Assembly: GCA_016932895.1 (NCBI GenBank)
Contig: JAFGCA010000268.1
Location: 1-6,210, forward strand
Length of the DNA: 6,210 bases
Direction: 5' to 3'
From: Sedimentisphaerales bacterium
Lineage (GTDB): Bacteria > Planctomycetota > Phycisphaerae > Sedimentisphaerales > SG8-4
The position numbers and the translations under genes are program-made. Positions 1 to 3,689 of the stretch are shown here, piece by piece. Every line of letters begins with the position of its first letter. Positions within the stretch are counted from its first letter, which is position 1. The notes under the pieces were generated by a model. That model saw only the letters and a program-made list of their open reading frames with translations, made no database searches and was not told where the DNA came from.

Positions 1-264
1 AACCGTAGCGTGATCGACGTCGGCGGGGCGGTCCTTCTGATCAGCAACTTCACCCTCCAGGGCGATTGCCGCAAGGGCCGCCGGCCCGGCTTCGACGCCG
101 CGGCCCTGCCCGAAACGGCCGAGCCGCTCTACGAGAAGGTCGCCGAGCTGATCGCCCGCAGCGATGTGCCCGTCGCCAAAGGCTCCTTCGGCGCGCACAT
201 GCACGTCAGCAGCGTCAACGACGGCCCCGTCACCTTCCTCTTCGACAGCACCCGCCTTTTCTGA
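1..264 (+). CDS. dtd: D-aminoacyl-tRNA deacylase, C-terminal part (5' end off window)
   Basis: This enzyme hydrolyses D-amino acids (and misacylated glycine) from tRNAs in the cytoplasm, a proofreading step that keeps D-residues out of translation. The frame is open from base 1 and stops with TGA at 262-264, giving 87 residues. DTD proteins are about 145-150 residues, so roughly the first 60 are missing. The fragment carries the two family signatures. The first is the S-x-F-T-L catalytic motif, here SNFTL where E. coli has SQFTL, followed by GDCRKGRRPGF. The second is the C-terminal NDGPVTF motif, which forms the cross-subunit Gly-Pro element that rejects L-amino acids. The FGAHMHVSSVNDGPVT stretch aligns well with E. 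coli Dtd (FAADMQVSLVNDGPVT). The Gln-to-Asn change beside the catalytic Thr is the only oddity. No clear terminator follows the stop. Confidence 0.95.
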   Translation, partial: NRSVIDVGGAVLLISNFTLQGDCRKGRRPGFDAAALPETAEPLYEKVAELIARSDVPVAKGSFGAHMHVSSVNDGPVTFLFDSTRLF

Positions 265-316
265 GGCGCTCGGCGCTAAAGCCTCGCGGCGATTCGGCCG
301 ATGATATGCGCTGAAG

Positions 317-366
317 CTTGCCCCGGCGGACCGCCAAGGCCGCCGGCCAAGTGGGGTTTCGGCAAG
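317..366 (+). promoter_or_regulatory. GC-rich nested hairpin in the dtd / LEA-like gene gap
   Basis: Two nested inverted repeats sit 31 bases upstream of the next start codon. The outer arms are CTTGCC (317-322) and GGCAAG (361-366). The inner arms are CCGGCGG (323-329) and CCGCCGG (340-346) around a 10-base loop. The left arms are directly adjacent, while the right side has a 14-base bulge (347-360). No T-run follows, so this is not a normal intrinsic terminator. It could be leader structure for the gene at 398 or chance pairing in GC-rich DNA. The rest of the 265-397 gap shows nothing else I can support. Confidence 0.3.
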
Positions 367-397
367 ACCATCCCGAGTTCATGTCAGGAGTATCGAA

Positions 398-1180
398 ATG
401 AAGAACACGATAGCAGCACTGTGTGTGTTGGGCGTTCTGTGCTCGGCCGCCGGCGCATGGGCCCAGGGCCAGGGCAAAGGCCGCCAGCAGCGACCGACCA
501 GAACGGAGAACCCCGCCCAGCAGGCCGAGGCCGCCAAGGGCAAAGCAGCCAAAGACGCCGCCGCCGCAAAGGAGCAGGCCGCTGAGAAAGCCGCCGAGGC
601 CAAACAGCAGGCCGAGCAGAAGCGGGCAGGCCAGCAGGCCGAGGCCGCCAAGGGCAAGGCCGCCAGGGATGCGGAGGCCGCCAGGGGACAGGGCGCAGGC
701 AAAGCCGCAGAAGCCAAAGGCAAGGCAGGCAAGGACGTCGAGGCCGCCGAGAAGGCCGGCCAGGCCAAAGGCAAAGGGCACCAGCAGCAGATGCGGGCCT
801 TCGAGGCCCAGCAGCAGCGCCACCGGGCCAAGCACATGGAGCGCCAGGCCCGGCTGGGCCGGATTCGTGAGCTGGCGGTGCAGAAGGGCGACGCCGAGAT
901 GATCGCCCGCGTGGACAAGCTGATCGCCAAAGAGCAGCAGGTCCACGAGCGCAAGGGCGTCCGCCTCCAGGAGCAGAAGAGAACGATGATGGGTTCCGAG
1001 TCCGCCCCCGCTCCGACGGTGGAGGCAGCGCCCAAGGGCAAAGGCGCCGGCAAGAGCGGCGTCGAGAAGGCCGACCGCCCGGACGACGACGAAAAGCCCG
1101 AAGAGCCCGAGGTCGAGAACGAGACGCAGCAGGCCCCGCCGCCTGAGACTGCCCCGCAAGAAGCCCCGCCGCAGAACTGA
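398..1180 (+). CDS. Exported Ala/Lys/Gln-rich LEA-like protein with coiled-coil core, function unknown
   Basis: I do not recognise a named family. The 260 residues begin with a signal peptide: MKN, a hydrophobic stretch at about 4-20, and a likely AWA|Q cleavage near residue 22. Residues 40-125 are low-complexity Ala/Lys/Glu/Gln/Gly, with the phrase QQAEAAKGKAA at 41 and again at 79, and a degenerate third copy near 103. This resembles group-3 LEA helices. Residues about 128-198 form a less degenerate charged helix (MERQARLGRIRELAVQKG, then ARVDKLIAKEQ) that looks like the real conserved core and probably a coiled coil. The C-terminal tail is acidic and proline-rich (PDDDEKPEEPEVE, then PPPETAPQEAPP). 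CAGGAG at 385-390 lies 7 bases before the ATG and fixes the start. The lipoprotein gene follows after 56 bases, so the two are probably co-transcribed. An envelope location is inferred; a structural or desiccation-protective role is only a guess. Confidence 0.75.
   Translation: MKNTIAALCVLGVLCSAAGAWAQGQGKGRQQRPTRTENPAQQAEAAKGKAAKDAAAAKEQAAEKAAEAKQQAEQKRAGQQAEAAKGKAARDAEAARGQGAGKAAEAKGKAGKDVEAAEKAGQAKGKGHQQQMRAFEAQQQRHRAKHMERQARLGRIRELAVQKGDAEMIARVDKLIAKEQQVHERKGVRLQEQKRTMMGSESAPAPTVEAAPKGKGAGKSGVEKADRPDDDEKPEEPEVENETQQAPPPETAPQEAPPQN
517..657 (+). repeat. 27-bp exact direct repeat, two copies 114 bp apart
   Basis: An identical 27-base word beginning CCAGCAGGCCGAGG and ending GGGCAA occurs at 517-543 and 631-657. 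The 114-base offset equals 38 codons, so both copies are in the same frame and encode QQAEAAKGK inside the Ala/Lys-rich segment. A diverged third copy lies near 700-730. This points to internal duplication within the coding region rather than a mobile or regulatory repeat. Confidence 0.85.
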
Positions 1181-1236
1181 GCGCCGGGCCGTCGTAAGCA
1201 CCTGTCAGACAAGAGGATATCTACGGAGATTGAACG

Positions 1237-1452
1237 ATGTTGCGAAAGATCGTTGTCGTTTGGATCGTAGCGCTGGTTTCGCTGAGCCTGGCCGGCTGCG
1301 GCAGCAATGAGCCCGAAACGCCCGCCGAACCGGCCAAGACCGAAGCAGAATACAAGGCCGAAGCAGACAAGGAGATTACCACCGAAAACGCTGAAGCCGA
1401 ACTCGACAAGCTGGAACAGTCCGTCGACCAGGACGCCGCCGAGCAACCCTAA
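1237..1452 (+). CDS. Small lipoprotein, function unknown
   Basis: The 71-residue product has a textbook lipoprotein signal: MLRK, a hydrophobic core (IVVVWIVALVSLSL) and the lipobox L18-A19-G20-C21. The mature part of about 51 residues would be anchored by a lipid on Cys21. It is almost entirely charged (EPETPAEPAKTEAEYKAEAD, then AEAELDKLEQSVDQDAAEQ), rich in Glu, Ala and Lys, with no recognisable domain and probably helical. Serine follows at +3 after the Cys and there is no Asp at +2, so outer-membrane sorting is expected if E. coli rules apply. GGAG at 1225-1228 lies 8 bases before the ATG. The gene follows the LEA-like protein by 56 bases and ends just before a strong terminator, so it is the last gene of that unit. 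The shared Ala/Glu/Lys bias suggests a partner role, which is inference. Confidence 0.85.
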   Translation: MLRKIVVVWIVALVSLSLAGCGSNEPETPAEPAKTEAEYKAEADKEITTENAEAELDKLEQSVDQDAAEQP

Positions 1453-1473
1453 CCAACCCCCCGGAAAAGAAGA

Positions 1474-1500
1474 AGGGCTGCGACGCCTCGTCGCAGCCCT
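1474..1500. terminator. Intrinsic terminator between convergent genes, likely bidirectional
   Basis: A perfect 11-bp stem (AGGGCTGCGAC 1474-1484 with GTCGCAGCCCT 1490-1500) closes a 5-base loop, GCCTC. On the plus strand it is followed by CTTGTTTCTC. On the minus strand it is followed by TCTTCTTTTCC (complement of 1463-1473). It lies between the lipoprotein stop (1452) and the convergent surface-protein stop (1546) and can serve both genes. Confidence 0.9.
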
Positions 1501-1545
1501 CTTGTTTCTCACTGTGCGAGATCAACCATCACGTGTGTCTTGCTG

Positions 1546-2433
1546 CTAAGGTTCCGGGTTGGTATACTTGACGATCCGCACAGAGTCAGTTGCCTCAAAC
1601 CCGACGGCAGGATCGCCTGCAACGTACCAAGTCACTTTGGCCTCAGCCTGGCCCTCAGTCCAGTTGTCAGGATCATCAACGAACTGGCACATCAAGTCCG
1701 CGATTCCATCAAGTACCCCCTCCGGGCCACTGACATCTTCGATGTGGCACCCCAGGTTCTTGCCCCTGACGCGCAGGGCTGATTCGTTGAGTTGTGGAAG
1801 AAGGGCAGGGTCGTCGGACACGGTGATAATCGTGCTCACGTCAAAGTCCGCACTGCCAAGAATGGCCACCGGAATCACGCCGTTACCGTCAATGTTGATG
1901 CAGTTGTCCTCGCTGCCCGGCTTGATGTCGATATCGGGCTCCGGCGCACCGCCGGTCACATGGAGTGTGACCTGGTTCCCCGGCAGAGACACGATCGATA
2001 GGTTTACTGGAGCGCCATCATTGTATTCGCCTGTCAGCGTGCCATTGATATAGACGGAGTAATCCCCGGGACTACCATATATCACGCTCGCGACCGTGAA
2101 GGTCTTACCATATATGTCCACCATCCCACTTGCGAACTTCATGCCATCTGCGAGAGAGCCACCATATATGTTGACCGCACCGCCAACAACCTCAACACTT
2201 GCGTAATGGGCAGGATAATCGCTCGTGATGGTGCCGCCCCATATATTCAGTGTCCCCCCACTATAAACGAGAATCGCCTCGGCGTAGTTGCTGGCTATGG
2301 TCAGGCTTGTCTCGGGCCACGTAGTGCCCACAGGTGTGAAGCTGAAACATGCGCTCCCTCCAAATGCGAGAAGCACAAACGCATACAGGACTACTGAACG
2401 CGTCTTCTTGCGAATTCCTTTGTCTTCGAGCAT
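1546..2433 (-). CDS. Secreted surface protein with I-(Y/W)-G repeats and an IDIKPGS-type C-terminal domain
   Basis: This 295-residue protein has a signal peptide: basic KGIRKKTR, then a hydrophobic stretch at about 13-30. Residues 50-135 form a repetitive segment of short strands with turns at NIWGG (63-67), NIYGG (88-92), DIYGK (106-110) and VIYGS (117-121), consistent with a small beta-helix or stacked-strand fold. Residues 167-290 form a second domain: DIDIKPGSEDNCINIDGNG, then GVIPVAILGSADFDVSTI, a RVRGKN...CHIEDV segment, an LDGIADLMCQF segment and a final DSVRIVKY. I recognise this domain from many planctomycete and other environmental secreted proteins; its function is not established. 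An AAAGGG sequence (2442-2447, minus strand) lies 8 bases before the ATG. The gene stands alone, convergent to the lipoprotein and divergent from the pseudopilin. It is visibly richer in A/T and uses ATA and TAT codons that its neighbours rarely use, which may mean recent transfer. No PEP-CTERM or other sorting tail is visible. Confidence 0.85.
   Translation of the reverse strand: MLEDKGIRKKTRSVVLYAFVLLAFGGSACFSFTPVGTTWPETSLTIASNYAEAILVYSGGTLNIWGGTITSDYPAHYASVEVVGGAVNIYGGSLADGMKFASGMVDIYGKTFTVASVIYGSPGDYSVYINGTLTGEYNDGAPVNLSIVSLPGNQVTLHVTGGAPEPDIDIKPGSEDNCINIDGNGVIPVAILGSADFDVSTIITVSDDPALLPQLNESALRVRGKNLGCHIEDVSGPEGVLDGIADLMCQFVDDPDNWTEGQAEAKVTWYVAGDPAVGFEATDSVRIVKYTNPEP
2075..2246 (-). repeat. 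Four ATATATGG words inside the surface-protein gene
   Basis: The octamer ATATATGG occurs on the minus strand at 2239-2246, 2162-2169, 2108-2115 and 2075-2082. In three copies it is read ATA-TAT-GG (Ile-Tyr-Gly). In the first copy of the gene (2239-2246) it is read in another frame as (A)AT-ATA-TGG (Asn-Ile-Trp). Spacing is 77, 54 and 33 bases, so it is not a regular tandem repeat. Confidence 0.8.
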
Positions 2434-2617
2434 AACAGTTGCCCTTTCGATAGAATCCTGTTGTTCGCGACGTAGAGTCTTTGTCTACATGTGTGGCCCA
2501 CTTGCTCGTCAGGTTGTTTATCGGTCGCACGTGGGAAGATTCTTTAAGCAAAACGCCGCAAGCGTCTATCCAGACGCGGCGCCCCGCGCGGATAATCGTC
2601 GGTGATTCTACGCGTCT

Positions 2618-2623
2618 TATAAT
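2618..2623 (+). promoter_or_regulatory. Candidate -10 box (TATAAT) for the pseudopilin gene
   Basis: A perfect TATAAT lies 190 bases upstream of the pseudopilin ATG. No good -35 hexamer is found 16-18 bases upstream (around 2594-2601 the sequence is AATCGTCG), and there is no extended -10 TG. If it is used, the transcript would start near 2630 and carry a leader of about 180 bases. Read on the minus strand, the same stretch gives TATTAT with a poor CTCACA at -35, so use by the divergent gene is also possible. The call rests on the hexamer alone. Confidence 0.25.
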
Positions 2624-2720
2624 ACGACCTTCGCATGGGGTGTGAGTCCCCTCGTTTCGTGATGGAATCACTGCGCGGTTCTCTGACGGGGCCAGCGTCT
2701 TGCCAAAGCGGGTTTGGCTC

Positions 2721-2776
2721 TCGGGCGGAAATTTTGTAAACTTTCATCGGTAGGCTGGGGGGCGAAGTCCGCCCGA
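2721..2776 (+). promoter_or_regulatory. 9-bp inverted repeat in the pseudopilin leader
   Basis: TCGGGCGGA (2721-2729) is perfectly complementary to TCCGCCCGA (2768-2776), with 38 bases between. The repeat ends 23 bases before the AAGGAG ribosome site. As RNA it would form a GC-rich stem with a large loop containing a run of six G residues (2757-2762), which is itself anti-Shine-Dalgarno-unlike. It could be a leader regulatory structure or a protein-binding site. No known riboswitch signature is recognised. Confidence 0.35.
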
Positions 2777-2799
2777 AAACCGTCCCGCGGGTCCTCTGG

Positions 2800-2805
2800 A
2801 AGGAG
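2800..2805 (+). promoter_or_regulatory. Strong ribosome binding site of the pseudopilin gene
   Basis: AAGGAG with 8 bases to the ATG at 2814 is the strongest Shine-Dalgarno in the window. It fixes the start so that the class III leader is only five residues long. Confidence 0.85.
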
Positions 2806-2813
2806 TTCAAACC

Positions 2814-3308
2814 ATGCGAAAAGAAGGCTTTACGTTAGTCGAACTGATGATCGTCGTGGCGATCCTGGGCATCCTCGGCGCCATCGTATTTCCCACGTAC
2901 CAGAGCAATACCACCGAGGCCAAGGTCTCCTCCGCCAAGAGCAATCTGAGCATCCTGCGGAACCAGATCGAGCTGTACAAGATGCAGCACAACGGGACGC
3001 TGCCAGGCTATGCGATGGGGTCACTTGTGAGCGAAGGGATGTTGGCTCTCCAGTTCGAAGGTACAACAACAGTAGGCGGGGCAACATCGCCTAGCAAGAC
3101 GCCAACGGATCCCTATCTCTACGGCCCGTATCTGCGGACGATCCCGACGAATGCATTCAACGGCAAGTCGAACATTGCCTATTCGACGGCCTTTGCGACA
3201 GATGCGGGTGTCGTCGTCAGCGGCTGGCTGTACAATTCCACCACCGGCGAGATCTGCCTGAACTACCCCGGCACGGATTTCGAGGGCGTTGCATACATCA
3301 GCTACTGA
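2814..3308 (+). CDS. Type IV pilin / type II secretion pseudopilin (GspG/PilA-like)
   Basis: The 164-residue product is a class III prepilin. Its short basic leader MRKEG is followed by FTLVELMIVVAILGILGAI. Prepilin peptidase would cut after Gly5 and methylate Phe6. Glu10 is the invariant mature Glu5 needed for subunit assembly. Residues 6-28 are the hydrophobic assembly helix, continuing as an amphipathic helix to about 58 (EAKVSSAKSNLSILRNQIEL). The globular C-terminal half carries GPYLRTIPTNAFNG (104-117), the counterpart of the GspG 'GPYL..lP.dPWG' segment, and a GWLYNSTTGEICLN strand (137-150) typical of planctomycete pseudopilins. There is a single Cys, so no disulfide loop. No pilus ATPase, platform or peptidase gene is nearby. 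The product may be a major pilin or a GspG-type pseudopilin; the sequence does not decide. Its relation to the PilX-like gene 381 bases downstream is inferred from shared function. Confidence 0.93.
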   Translation: MRKEGFTLVELMIVVAILGILGAIVFPTYQSNTTEAKVSSAKSNLSILRNQIELYKMQHNGTLPGYAMGSLVSEGMLALQFEGTTTVGGATSPSKTPTDPYLYGPYLRTIPTNAFNGKSNIAYSTAFATDAGVVVSGWLYNSTTGEICLNYPGTDFEGVAYISY

Positions 3309-3385
3309 CCCCCTGGGCCCGGCAGCTTTTTTACCCCTGTCCGGAGGGCGCACGGGGTTCTCCCGCCTTCCCCTGGCCCTTCTCC

Positions 3386-3447
3386 GCGCGCGGCCGAGTC
3401 GGCTCGCGCCATCTTCCGGCGGCAAACCGAAACCTCTGATTTTTTTT
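3386..3447 (+). terminator. Possible terminator of the pseudopilin gene (hairpin, then distant T8)
   Basis: GCGCG (3386-3390) pairs with CGCGC (3405-3409). Next to it, GCCG (3393-3396) pairs with CGGC (3400-3403) around the loop AGT, with one bulged C and a G-T pair. The eight-T run at 3440-3447 is 30 bases farther on, which is too far for a canonical intrinsic terminator. A weaker stem (TTCCGG 3414-3419 with CCGAA 3427-3431) lies between and might bring the T-run into place. Confidence 0.3.
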
Positions 3448-3511
3448 CCTATTGTGTCCCTCCCCCCTTCGGTTCTCTGCGGCCAAGTGCCCGATAAGCA
3501 GGCAACCCTTT

Positions 3512-3542
3512 GCCGACAGGGCTGATAATCCCCTCTGTCGGC
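3512..3542. other. 8-bp hairpin upstream of the PilX-like gene
   Basis: GCCGACAG (3512-3519) pairs perfectly with CTGTCGGC (3535-3542) around a 15-base loop containing GATAAT. It is followed by CCCAAAAACCC, not a T-run, so it is not a plus-strand intrinsic terminator. It lies about 150 bases before the next start codon and could be a leader element or an operator. GATAAT (3524-3529) also resembles a -10 box, but no -35 box is present at the proper distance. Confidence 0.35.
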
Positions 3543-3675
3543 CCCAAAAACCCGGTCCGCGAGTAGGCATTCGAGCCAAATACTCTGTTGCCGGCATGTT
3601 GCACCGGCCCGGCTGATTTGCACGCTTTACTGGGAGCTTGATCGTCGATGTGGTGGGATGACAGCAAGGTCCAAG

Positions 3676-3682
3676 TGGGGGA
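3676..3682 (+). promoter_or_regulatory. Ribosome binding site that favours the 3690 start
   Basis: TGGGGGA lies 7 bases before the ATG at 3690. A competing in-frame ATG at 3648 has GGGAG (3632-3636) 11 bases upstream, but it would add 14 residues (MWWDDSKVQVGDQT) in front of the basic-hydrophobic N-terminus expected of a PilX-type protein. The 3690 start is therefore preferred. Confidence 0.6.
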
Positions 3683-3689
3683 CCAAACG

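Larger units (their letters stand above)
2434..2813. other. Divergent intergenic region without a supported gene
   Basis: These 380 bases separate the start of the minus-strand surface-protein gene from the start of the plus-strand pseudopilin gene. I see no reading frame here with a credible start, ribosome site and composition. The region holds a hairpin at 2562-2577 (GCGTCT/AGACGC, 4-base loop), a TATAAT box at 2618-2623, a 7-bp inverted repeat GTGATTC/GAATCAC (2602-2608, 2665-2671), a short GGGG/CCCC hairpin at 2637-2651, and a 9-bp inverted repeat close to the pilin start. Promoters for both flanking genes must lie here unless they are read through from elsewhere. Confidence 0.7.
3309..3689. 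other. Structured intergenic region between the two pilus-type genes
   Basis: No gene is supported in these 381 bases. They contain a T6 run (3327-3332) shortly after the pseudopilin stop with only a weak stem before it. Further on are a stable hairpin (3386-3409) with a T8 run at 3440-3447, pyrimidine-rich DNA at 3448-3470, and an isolated 8-bp hairpin (3512-3542). The ribosome site of the PilX-like gene lies at the end. The length and structure suggest that transcription of the two genes is separated. Confidence 0.6.

Noticed and set aside
230..1512. Long minus-strand frames (230-1201 and 379-1512) opposite the Ala/Lys-rich gene
   Set aside because: They mirror the repetitive GCC/AAG codons and give low-complexity Leu/Gly or Ser/Ala/Cys proteins. 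The plus-strand gene has a signal peptide and a Shine-Dalgarno.
2340..2360. Lipobox in the surface protein (GSAC)
   Set aside because: The residue at -3 is Gly instead of Leu/Val/Ile, so an ordinary signal peptide is more likely.
2711..2730. Sigma-54 promoter upstream of the pilin gene (GG-N10-GC)
   Set aside because: GG at 2716-2717 is followed after ten bases by GA, not GC, and the flanking consensus does not fit.
2261..2810. Minus-strand frames of 136 and 88 codons in the divergent region
   Set aside because: There is no ribosome site, the composition is rich in Arg and Ser without hydrophobic pattern, and one overlaps the start of the surface-protein gene in another frame.
3414..3440. 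Cyclic di-GMP (GEMM-I) riboswitch suggested by GGCAAACCGAAA
   Set aside because: The second conserved half (GACGCAAAGCC-like stretch) and the receptor helix are absent.
3495..3575. A tRNA-Ile because of the CTGATAA loop
   Set aside because: The anticodon stem pairs at only three positions, there is no D-arm, no matching T-arm and no acceptor stem in the surrounding 80 bases.
3648..3689. Upstream in-frame ATG for the PilX-like gene
   Set aside because: It would put 14 polar and acidic residues before the basic membrane anchor. The ATG at 3690 has a closer G-rich ribosome site and gives the expected PilX N-terminus. It is not fully excluded.
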